From: Bacillota bacterium
GTDB lineage: Bacteria; Bacillota; Dethiobacteria; Dethiobacterales; Dethiobacteraceae
Reading direction: 5' to 3'
Assembly: GCA_012841735.1 (NCBI GenBank)
Contig: DUUE01000272.1
Coordinates: 1-5,276, forward strand
Length of the DNA: 5,276 bases
Shown: positions 1 through 5,276 of the stretch, one piece after another
Numbering within the stretch: position 1 is the first letter of the stretch
How the letters are laid out: every line of letters starts with the position of its first letter
Notes under the pieces: model-generated
The model's input: the letters and a program-made list of their open reading frames with translations, nothing else
Databases searched by the model: none
Told to the model about the DNA's origin: nothing
Position numbers and translations under genes: made by a program

Positions 1-86
1 AGCCCCAGGTGTTCAAAAGGCTCCTCCAGCCTTTTCCAGGCGGGATGCAGCAGCAAAACACGCCGCCCGGCCGCAGTTTCTCCCAT
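1..86 (-). CDS. Unknown gene, first 28 codons only (runs off the window)
   Basis: Start of a protein-coding gene downstream of bshA, cut by the window edge. The chosen ATG (86-84) lies 5 nt after a strong GGGAGGAG ribosome binding site and 24 nt after the bshA stop, so it is probably part of the same operon. The visible residues read MGETAAGRRVLLLHPAWKRL followed by EEPFEHLG. A short hydrophilic start leads into a hydrophobic beta-strand-like RVLLLHPAW, as in the first strand of many Rossmann-like or glycosyltransferase-type folds, but this is far too little to name a family. A competing ATG at 91-89 sits only 2 nt from the Shine-Dalgarno and would give an unusual Cys/Trp-rich peptide, so I rejected it. 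The third frame hits a stop within the fragment. That it is a real gene is likely; its function is not known. Confidence 0.6.
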   Translation of the reverse strand, partial: MGETAAGRRVLLLHPAWKRLEEPFEHLG

Positions 87-91
87 AACAT

Positions 92-99
92 CTCCTCCC
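92..99 (-). promoter_or_regulatory. Ribosome binding site deciding the start of the downstream gene
   Basis: On the minus strand the sequence GGGAGGAG is a near-perfect Shine-Dalgarno. It lies 5 nt before the ATG at 86-84 and only 2 nt before (effectively touching) the ATG at 91-89. The spacing favours the former and is the main reason for calling a new gene here. Confidence 0.65.
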
Positions 100-110
100 G
101 CACATCTTCT

Positions 111-1238
111 TTATACCGGCTGCCGCAAAACCTCTTCGTAAAAAGCTTCATACTGCGGCACAATGATTTCACTGTCAAAACAATCTTCCGCACGCCTGCG
201 CGCCGCTTCGCCCATGTGCCGCAGCTGCTCCTCCGACGACAGCAGGTCAATGGCATAACGGGCCATGCTTTCCACATCGCCCACCGGGGCAAGGTAGCCC
301 GTTTCCCCGTGCACCACCACTTCCGGGATGCCTCCTGTCTGTGCGGCGATGACGGGGACACTGCAGGCCATGGCCTCCAAGGCGCCAAGGCCGAAGCTTT
401 CCTTTTCCGACGGCAGCAAAAAGAGGTCGGCCGCCGAAAGGATGGGCAGCACATTGTCCTGAGTCCCCATAAATACAATATCTTCCGTCAGCTGCAGCCT
501 GTCCGCCAGCTCCTGCGCTTCCCGGCGCTGCAGCCCGTCTCCCACCAACAGCAGTTTGGCCTGCATCCGGCTGCGTACACGGGCAAAAATTTTAATCACA
601 TCCGGAATGCGTTTGACAGGCCGGAAATTGGAAACATGGACCAGCACCCGGCACTTGCCGGCAGGGCAACCCACCTCTTCACGCGTCCCCGGCACCCGGA
701 AAACACTGCGCGTATTGACAAAATTATAGATTGTCCTCACCTGCTTCTGCACGCCAAAAGTGTCGTATGTATCTTCACGCAGACTGTGAGAAACGGCAGT
801 GACACCATCGCTTTTTTCTATGCAGAAACGGGTGATGCGTTTAAAGGAGGGATCGTTGCCCACCAGGGTAATATCGGTGCCGTGCAGTGTTGTTACCACT
901 TTGGGCCCCAATGTGCCGAGAATTTCCCGCGCCACCAGGGCACAGAAAGAATGGGGAATGGCATAATGGGCATGGAGTATTTCCAGGCCCTCCCTTTCCG
1001 CCAGATCCGCAATGGTATTGACCAGCGCCAGGGTATAGGGAGGGTATTTAAATACCGGATAAGCCAGCATCTCCACTTCATGATAGAAAACATTCTGCTG
1101 GAAGCGGTCCAGCCGGAACGGCTGCTGATAGGAGATAAAATGGATGACATGGCCGCGTTTGGCCAGTTCCATGCCCAGTTCCGTGGCCACCACACCGCTG
1201 CCGCCGTGTGAGGGGTAACAGATGATGCCTATTTTCAT
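111..1238 (-). CDS. bshA: BshA, N-acetyl-alpha-D-glucosaminyl L-malate synthase
   Basis: First enzyme of bacillithiol synthesis: a cytosolic retaining GT4 glycosyltransferase that transfers GlcNAc from UDP-GlcNAc to L-malate. The 375-residue product matches the usual family length of about 375-380. It opens with MKIGIICYPS and the nucleotide-sugar loop GGSGVVATELG (12-22). Further family motifs are HAHYAIPH (89-96), LHGTD (118-122), SNFRPVKR (203-210, phosphate-contacting basic loop), and the GT4 E-x7-E signature in EKESFGLGALEAM (E280 and E288). I placed the start at the ATG 1238-1236, because family members begin exactly at MKIGI. An in-frame ATG at 1277 would add 13 hydrophilic residues encoded inside bshB1 and is less likely. 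The start overlaps the bshB1 stop as ATGA, suggesting translational coupling. The stop is TAA. Nothing appears broken. Confidence 0.95.
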   Translation of the reverse strand: MKIGIICYPSHGGSGVVATELGMELAKRGHVIHFISYQQPFRLDRFQQNVFYHEVEMLAYPVFKYPPYTLALVNTIADLAEREGLEILHAHYAIPHSFCALVAREILGTLGPKVVTTLHGTDITLVGNDPSFKRITRFCIEKSDGVTAVSHSLREDTYDTFGVQKQVRTIYNFVNTRSVFRVPGTREEVGCPAGKCRVLVHVSNFRPVKRIPDVIKIFARVRSRMQAKLLLVGDGLQRREAQELADRLQLTEDIVFMGTQDNVLPILSAADLFLLPSEKESFGLGALEAMACSVPVIAAQTGGIPEVVVHGETGYLAPVGDVESMARYAIDLLSSEEQLRHMGEAARRRAEDCFDSEIIVPQYEAFYEEVLRQPV

Positions 1239-1981
1239 CCTCTCATCTGCCGCCTTTCTTCGTTCATCCGTCTCCATCCCCGCAGGCCCATCAGATCGTC
1301 AATGGCAAGCTGGTGGCTTGTATAGAGCGGTTCCCCGTACACCGCCTGCACCATGGACCCGCAAAACATGTCACGCGCCCGGATGGCATGCAGAAAGGCC
1401 GGGTCATTGACATAAGTCTCCACGTTGCCGCGCACGTCAAACTGGCTGGCATGGGCGGCAATGGCACGCATTTTGTCTTCATAATAGGGGGTGATGTCCA
1501 CCACCAGGTCCGGTTCCCGGTAACTGCCAAGCAGATACTGCAGAATTACGGGCGGGCGGTAACTTTCACCGCCGGCCGGATATTTGCGGAAACCCGCCTT
1601 GTGGGCCGCATCCTTCACCAGCTGTTCCGCCCGCTGGTGGTCAGGGTGCCCGTCCAGGCTGAGCGGTCCCAGGACAATCCGCGGCCGGTAACGGCGGATA
1701 ACCTCAATAACGGGAACCAGCATGGCTTCAGTTGCTTCCAGGCGGGCATCGGGCAGCCCCAGGCAGTCACGGACAGCCACACCCATAATTTCCGCCGCCG
1801 CCAGCGACTCCCGGCGCCGGACCTCCGCCGTGCCGTTTGTCCCGGCCTCGCCGGCCGTCAAATCCACAATCCCGACTCTATAGCCCATACGGGCATGTTT
1901 AATCAGTGTCCCCCCGATACCGATCTCCACATCATCGGGATGGGGGCCAAAAGCGAGAATATCAAGCTGCATCGCTGCCAT
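1235..1981 (-). CDS. bshB1: BshB1, GlcNAc-malate deacetylase (bacillithiol biosynthesis)
   Basis: Second step of bacillithiol synthesis: a zinc-dependent LmbE/PIG-L family deacetylase that removes the acetyl group from GlcNAc-malate. The zinc and catalytic motif FGPHPDDVEIG (11-21) supplies H14 and D17 as expected metal ligands and D16 as general base. The second motif GHPDHQRA (111-118) supplies the third metal ligand, H115. These roles come from known family structures. IVDLTAGEAGTNGT (38-51) and the QFDVRGN segment near 180-186 resemble the BshB1 branch rather than generic LmbE proteins. Length is 248 residues from the first ATG. A second in-frame ATG (1972-1970) would give 245 residues and aligns better with the usual MxxDILAFGPH start; AGGAAAGG lies upstream of both. 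The C-terminus carries an Arg-rich tail (about 233-248). It lies 22 nt after bshC and overlaps bshA by 4 nt. Confidence 0.93.
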   Translation of the reverse strand: MAAMQLDILAFGPHPDDVEIGIGGTLIKHARMGYRVGIVDLTAGEAGTNGTAEVRRRESLAAAEIMGVAVRDCLGLPDARLEATEAMLVPVIEVIRRYRPRIVLGPLSLDGHPDHQRAEQLVKDAAHKAGFRKYPAGGESYRPPVILQYLLGSYREPDLVVDITPYYEDKMRAIAAHASQFDVRGNVETYVNDPAFLHAIRARDMFCGSMVQAVYGEPLYTSHQLAIDDLMGLRGWRRMNEERRQMRG

Positions 1982-2003
1982 CCTTTCCTGGTCTTTTCCA
2001 GTA

Positions 2004-3623
2004 TTATTGTTCCGGATAATAGAGATAATGGGTTCCCTCCGCCGGGAATTCCTCCGCCAGCTTCTGCCACCACTGCGGGCCGTAGCGGGCCAGGTAGGTA
2101 CAGATATTCAGCACTCGCTCCTGCGGCCGGGAAAAAGGCGTCATACCTTCCTCCAAGAGGGCAAAATGGCGCAGCATGACTGCATTTTTTTTCTCCAGTT
2201 CGGCTTCCGCCCTGTGCTGCAAAAAAGCAATCTGCCTGTAAAGCAATTGCAAATTTTTGTCCGTCAGTTCCCCGAGCTGGGGGTTCAGGCGGCTTAAAAC
2301 CGCTCTGATTTCCTTGTATTCATCCGCCAGGCGCCGCTTCAGCCGGGCAAAGATTACTCCCGGGTCCACCCCGCCCGCCTCCTTCAGCAACCGGTCCCTG
2401 TAGGCGGCAAGATCCGCAAGTAAGACAGCTTCGGGTATCTTGTAACGCCTGATGTGACGCACGAGGCGCGGCTCAATCACCGTCAGCCCCGGCCGCGGCA
2501 CAATCACCGGCGGCACCAGGCCAAGCACGGGATAAAGGGCAAGTGCCTGGGCAAAATAGGCCGTTTCCCCCGGCCCCAAAAGGACAGCCACGGTAGGGAA
2601 GAGATAATCCTGGACCAGGGGGCGCAAAAGCACATTGGGACTCAGTTTCTCCGGTTCCGCCGCCGCCAGGGCGGACAGTTCCTCCTCCCGGAAAACAAGT
2701 CCCCCGTCGCGCGTCCAAAAGCTTCCGTCCCTGTAAAAGAGAGCGGAGCGTTTTTCCCGGATTGCCATCAGCAGGGTGGCGCCTTCTTCCCGCTCCACCT
2801 GCAGCCTGTAACCGCAGGCTGTAAGCTCCGCCTCCCGCTGCGTAAGCGCTGCCTCCAGCGTCTCCCGTTTCCTGACTGCCGCCTGCAGCAGCGGGGCCGC
2901 CAGGTGCCGCCCCGCCGCAAGCAGCGGGTCAAACAGTACCAGCCCCAGCGGGCCGGTAAGCTGCAACAGCAGGCGCGCAAACCAGTCCGCCGGCGTGGCG
3001 GACTGGCGCAGGTTTTTCTCCAGCCAGGCAAGCAGGCCGGGCACAAATTCAGTCTGCGGCAGCACTTCCTGCAGCCGTTCCAATACGGCCCGCCCGGCCT
3101 CCGCCTCAAGCTGCATTCTGCCCACCGGCTCGCCTTTGTGTGCAAGGGGCAGTTCTACTTTCTGCGGCTTGTTGTCCCGCCCCAGGACATAACAGTGGTT
3201 TGCCTCGGAAAAATCATGATCTTCCGCCGCCACCCAGAAGACGGGCACCACCGGCCGCCTGAGCTCTTTTTCCAGTTTGGCCGCCAGTTTCACCGCCGCC
3301 AGCGCCTTATAAACAGTATAAAGCGGCCCGGTGAGCAGGCCTACCTGCTGTCCGCAGAGCACCGCCACCGCCCGCGGGTCCGCCAGTTTTTTTATCTGCC
3401 ATTCCGTTTCTTCCGTGCAGCCGGCTGCACGGTTGTAAGCAAGCAACAGTTCCACCAGTTTTGTCCGGTCCCGGCCGTAAGCCGCGGCCACCTCTTCGCT
3501 TTTGGCCGCAAAAACCCCCGCCTCCCGGAAATGTCCTGCCAGAAAATTGACCGCCTGCGGCTCACCCTGCAGGTAATCATGATAAAACCCTTTTTCCGGA
3601 GGGTGTCTATATGCTTTCAGCAT
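2004..3623 (-). CDS. bshC: BshC, putative cysteine ligase of bacillithiol synthesis
   Basis: Last step of bacillithiol synthesis: addition of L-cysteine to GlcN-malate. The 539-residue length fits the BshC (formerly YllA) family. The N-terminal domain resembles class I tRNA-synthetase-like nucleotidyl-binding folds. Conserved blocks are visible in order: VLCGQQVGLLTGPLYTVYKA (88-107), PVFWVAAEDHDFSEANH (127-143), and LSPNVLLRPLVQDYLFP (327-343), followed by LLGPGETAYFAQ (348-359). A Glu/Lys/Leu-rich helical stretch at about 420-490 fits the C-terminal coiled coil known in the family, followed by PQERVLN (500-506). The ATG is preceded by AAGGAG with a 6-nt spacer (3635-3630), which fixes the start. 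It is the first gene after an AT-rich gap, so it probably leads the operon. In Bacillus subtilis bshC lies away from bshA and bshB1; here it is joined to them. Confidence 0.95.
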   Translation of the reverse strand: MLKAYRHPPEKGFYHDYLQGEPQAVNFLAGHFREAGVFAAKSEEVAAAYGRDRTKLVELLLAYNRAAGCTEETEWQIKKLADPRAVAVLCGQQVGLLTGPLYTVYKALAAVKLAAKLEKELRRPVVPVFWVAAEDHDFSEANHCYVLGRDNKPQKVELPLAHKGEPVGRMQLEAEAGRAVLERLQEVLPQTEFVPGLLAWLEKNLRQSATPADWFARLLLQLTGPLGLVLFDPLLAAGRHLAAPLLQAAVRKRETLEAALTQREAELTACGYRLQVEREEGATLLMAIREKRSALFYRDGSFWTRDGGLVFREEELSALAAAEPEKLSPNVLLRPLVQDYLFPTVAVLLGPGETAYFAQALALYPVLGLVPPVIVPRPGLTVIEPRLVRHIRRYKIPEAVLLADLAAYRDRLLKEAGGVDPGVIFARLKRRLADEYKEIRAVLSRLNPQLGELTDKNLQLLYRQIAFLQHRAEAELEKKNAVMLRHFALLEEGMTPFSRPQERVLNICTYLARYGPQWWQKLAEEFPAEGTHYLYYPEQ

Positions 3624-3756
3624 GCCTTTCTCCTTATGACAAAGTTCCCTGTTATTCTTCCCTCTTTATTCCACAAAATTTGCCTTAATCCTCTCCACTG
3701 GGCTATAGCATTTTAAACCGGTATGTTTTCTATCTTTCCGCCGCCGGCCCAAGACA
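3624..3756 (-). promoter_or_regulatory. Intergenic leader with probable bsh operon promoter
   Basis: This is the only sizeable gap between genes, and its central part (3641-3720) is about 39% GC against roughly 60% in the flanking genes. It lies between a terminator and the first bsh gene, so a promoter is expected. The best candidates on the minus strand are an extended -10-like TGCTATAGC (3710-3702) and a TAAAAT hexamer (3715-3710). Neither has a convincing TTGACA-like -35 at 16-18 bp, so the exact element is uncertain. The Shine-Dalgarno AAGGAG is at 3635-3630. I see no riboswitch or T-box structure in this short leader. Confidence 0.4.
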
Positions 3757-3781
3757 AAACCACAGCCATTAGCTGTGGTTT
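3745..3781 (-). terminator. Rho-independent terminator after aroA
   Basis: The arms 3772-3781 and 3757-3766 form a perfect 10-bp stem (AAACCACAGC pairing with GCTGTGGTTT) with a 5-nt loop at 3767-3771. Read on the minus strand, the 3' arm is followed by a U-rich run (TTTTGTCTT, counting the last stem bases). The hairpin begins directly after the aroA stop codon and should separate the aromatic block from the bsh operon. Confidence 0.8.
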
Positions 3782-5065
3782 CTACCCTTGCAGCCGGGCA
3801 AGGGTTGCGGCAAAGGCGGGAAAAGAAACGTCCATACACTCCGCATTGTCAATACAGACAGGCGCTTTTGCCCGCAGGCCGGCCACTGCCAGCGCCATGG
3901 CCATGCGGTGATCATGGCGGCTGTCTGCAGTGCCCCCCGCAAGCTGCCGGCCGCCTTCAATCACAAAACCGTCCTCCGTTGTGGTAACAACTCCGCCGAT
4001 TTTTGCCAGTTCTTCCGCCACGGCGGCAATCCTGTCCGTTTCCTTTACCCGCAGTTCCCGCGCATCGCGTACCACCGTCCGCCCCGCGGCAAAGAGCGCC
4101 GCCACGGCCAGCACAGGCAGTTCATCGATTAAACGGGGAATAAGCGGCCCGCCGATCTCCACTCCCCGCAACTCACCCGGGCGGACCAGGATATCGGCCA
4201 CCGGTTCTCCCCCCGCGCTGCGGGGATTAAGCAGTTCCACCCGCGCCCCCATCTGCTGCAGCACATCAAGAATGCCGGTACGGCTGGGGTTTACCCCCAC
4301 ATTGCGCACCAGGACTTCCGAGCCGGGGACAATGGCGGCGGCCACCAGGAAAAAGGCGGCCGAAGAAATATCGCCCGGGACGTCAATTACCTGTCCCGTC
4401 AGTTTCGGCCTGCCCACCAGCCTGACAGTGGTGCCGCTGGCGGCCACTTCCGCCCCGAAAGCGGCCAGCATTCTTTCCGTGTGGTCCCGGCTCTGCTCCG
4501 GTTCAGTCACAACCGTTTCCCCCCGGGCAAAGAGGCCGGCAAGCAGGAGGGCCGATTTCAGCTGGGCACTGGCTACCGGGGTCCTGTAAGTCACAGCCGT
4601 GAGCGTCCCGCCCTGCACCGCCAGAGGTAAAAGGTTTCCCCCCTCCCGCCCCCAAAAGCGGGCACCCATCTCCTGCAGCGGCCCGGTCACTCTGCCCATG
4701 GGGCGCCCGCACAGGGAAGCATCCCCCGTCAGGACGGAGAAAAAGGGCTGGCCGGCAAGCACTCCCAACAGCAGCCTGGCAGTGGTCCCCGAATTGCCGC
4801 AGTCAAGTACATTGTCCGGTTCCGCAAGGCCGTAAAGCCCCGCGCCCTTTATCCTGACCTCGCTGCCGTCCGCCGCAATTTCCACCCCCAGCTGCCGCAG
4901 GCAGCGGAGAGTGGCCAAGCAGTCTTCCCCGGGCAAAAAGCCGCAAATAACGGTTTCCCCTTCCGCCAGCGCCCCCAGGATGGCGGCGCGGTGCGAAACA
5001 GATTTGTCCCCGGGGACGGTAATTTCCCCCCGCAGGGCGCCTTTTGCTTCCACAAAGAGTTTCAT
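3782..5065 (-). CDS. aroA: 3-phosphoshikimate 1-carboxyvinyltransferase (EPSP synthase), class II
   Basis: Shikimate pathway enzyme: transfers enolpyruvyl from PEP to shikimate 3-phosphate, giving EPSP on the way to chorismate. At 427 residues it has the normal family length with both repeated domains. Visible motifs are PGDKSVSHRA (18-27; K21, S22 and R26 bind substrate), DCGNSGTTARLL (88-99), SAQLKSA (166-172), RDHTERM (193-199), PGDISSAAFFLVAA (230-243), RLIDELPVLA (311-320, with catalytic-region D314 and E315), RVKETDRI (339-346) and DHRMAMA (385-391). GDKS, SAQxK and RxHxE are the sequence marks of class II enzymes. The residue equivalent to E. coli Gly96 is Gly93, the usual form at the PEP site. 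The ATG follows GGAGGGG with a 5-nt spacer and lies 2 nt after the stop of the upstream tyrA-like gene. The stop is TAG and a terminator follows at once. Confidence 0.97.
   Translation of the reverse strand: MKLFVEAKGALRGEITVPGDKSVSHRAAILGALAEGETVICGFLPGEDCLATLRCLRQLGVEIAADGSEVRIKGAGLYGLAEPDNVLDCGNSGTTARLLLGVLAGQPFFSVLTGDASLCGRPMGRVTGPLQEMGARFWGREGGNLLPLAVQGGTLTAVTYRTPVASAQLKSALLLAGLFARGETVVTEPEQSRDHTERMLAAFGAEVAASGTTVRLVGRPKLTGQVIDVPGDISSAAFFLVAAAIVPGSEVLVRNVGVNPSRTGILDVLQQMGARVELLNPRSAGGEPVADILVRPGELRGVEIGGPLIPRLIDELPVLAVAALFAAGRTVVRDARELRVKETDRIAAVAEELAKIGGVVTTTEDGFVIEGGRQLAGGTADSRHDHRMAMALAVAGLRAKAPVCIDNAECMDVSFPAFAATLARLQG
3784..3805 (-). repeat. Perfect 8-bp inverted repeat over the last aroA codons
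   Basis: The arms 3798-3805 and 3784-3791 (ACCCTTGC and GCAAGGGT) pair perfectly around a 6-nt loop at 3792-3797. The hairpin covers the final seven aroA codons and the first base of the stop. It stands 2 nt from the terminator stem, giving two hairpins back to back. It may assist termination or protect the mRNA 3' end, or it may be chance within coding sequence. Confidence 0.5.
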
Positions 5066-5067
5066 CT

Positions 5068-5276
5068 TTACCCCTCCTGCAGTTCCACACGATAATTGGC
5101 TGCTGCCAGCACCCCGGCCGCCCGGCGGCGTTCGCCCATTCCTTTTCCCCCGACGGGAACCTTGCGGCGAAAATCCCCGGCCGCAGTGAAATATGACAGC
5201 AGACTTTCCGCATCTCTTGCTGCCAGCAGCTCACGGACGGCGTCCACCTCCTGTGCCAGCTTCTCCAGCATCACCA
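5068..5276 (-). CDS. tyrA: Probable prephenate dehydrogenase, C-terminal end (partial)
   Basis: The last 68 codons of a gene that enters from beyond the window's right edge. The fragment is helical and acidic at first (LEKLAQEVDAVRELLAARDAESL), then AAGDFRRKVPVGGKGMGE (31-48). This fits the all-helical dimerisation domain of TyrA, where a helix ending in an R-x-x-(I/V)-P...KG stretch is common. TyrA oxidatively decarboxylates prephenate to 4-hydroxyphenylpyruvate for tyrosine synthesis. Support comes from context: it lies 2 nt upstream of aroA, and tyrA-aroA pairs are common in Bacillota. It ends at RVELQEG with no sign of a C-terminal ACT domain. The catalytic NAD domain is outside the window, so the call rests on a weak tail match plus position. 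A GTG and an ATG at its first visible codons are internal, not the real start. Confidence 0.6.
   Translation of the reverse strand, partial: VMLEKLAQEVDAVRELLAARDAESLLSYFTAAGDFRRKVPVGGKGMGERRRAAGVLAAANYRVELQEG

Noticed and set aside
9..1211. 400-codon open frame on the plus strand opposite bshA
   Set aside because: It lies antisense to a clearly conserved gene, its translation is His/Gln/Arg-rich with no recognisable domain, and it has no supporting context. Long antisense frames are expected in GC-rich genes.
1239..1277. Longer BshA start at the ATG 1277-1275, adding 13 residues
   Set aside because: The extra residues are hydrophilic and lie inside bshB1. Family members begin at MKIGI, which matches the ATG at 1238.
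1982..2003. Small CTGG-loop-CCAG hairpin between bshC and bshB1
   Set aside because: It has only 4 base pairs and no U-tract, and it lies within a 22-nt gap that must also hold the ribosome binding site. It is not a credible terminator.
1313..2179. 288-codon plus-strand open frame opposite bshB1 and the end of bshC
   Set aside because: It spans two real minus-strand genes and their junction, with low-complexity composition and no motif. It is an antisense shadow.
3641..3690. Spaced GGGA/GGAA repeats in the bshC leader resembling MraZ-type boxes (bshC is next to mraZ in some genomes)
   Set aside because: The spacing between repeats is uneven (about 10 and 13 nt), the repeats do not match the TGGGN pattern well, and no mraZ is present.
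2454..3716. 420-codon plus-strand open frame opposite bshC
   Set aside because: The translation is dominated by Gln, Arg, His and Pro with no domain. It is a shadow of bshC's codon bias.
3930..4589. 219-codon plus-strand open frame opposite aroA
   Set aside because: It is a Ser/Thr/Ala/Pro-rich low-complexity translation fully inside aroA on the other strand.

Overview
The window is a compact, GC-rich stretch of bacterial chromosome (genes roughly 60% GC by eye) in which every gene I can support lies on the minus strand. It therefore reads from high to low coordinates. Two biosynthetic blocks are present. The gene content (a complete bacillithiol pathway next to class II aroA and tyrA), the strong AGGAGG-type ribosome binding sites and the short gaps point to the Bacillota (Firmicutes). 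A fairly GC-rich lineage is likely, possibly a Peptococcaceae-like or other clostridial group. That placement is inference, since no rRNA or other phylogenetic marker is present.

Block 1 (5276 down to about 3757) is the end of an aromatic amino acid operon. It holds the C-terminal 68 codons of a probable prephenate dehydrogenase (tyrA) and, after a 2-nt gap, a full-length class II EPSP synthase (aroA). The block closes with a 10-bp perfect hairpin plus a U-rich tract directly after the aroA stop codon. A second 8-bp perfect hairpin is formed by the last aroA codons themselves.

The 133-bp gap 3624-3756 is markedly AT-richer (about 39% GC over 3641-3720). It contains the probable promoter and leader of block 2 and a clear Shine-Dalgarno sequence.

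Block 2 (3623 down to 1) is a bacillithiol operon in the order bshC, bshB1, bshA, followed by the start of one more co-directional gene of unknown function. BshA joins GlcNAc from UDP-GlcNAc to L-malate, BshB1 deacetylates the product to GlcN-malate, and BshC adds cysteine to give bacillithiol, the low-molecular-weight thiol used in redox buffering and detoxification. The genes are tightly packed: 22 nt between bshC and bshB1, a 4-nt ATGA overlap between bshB1 and bshA, and 24 nt between bshA and the unknown gene. The whole pathway is thus probably made from one transcript.

I see no tRNA, rRNA, CRISPR array, insertion sequence or phage gene. The genes are known families. The less ordinary points are the contiguous three-gene bacillithiol operon, the unidentified gene downstream of it, and the paired hairpins at the aroA end.
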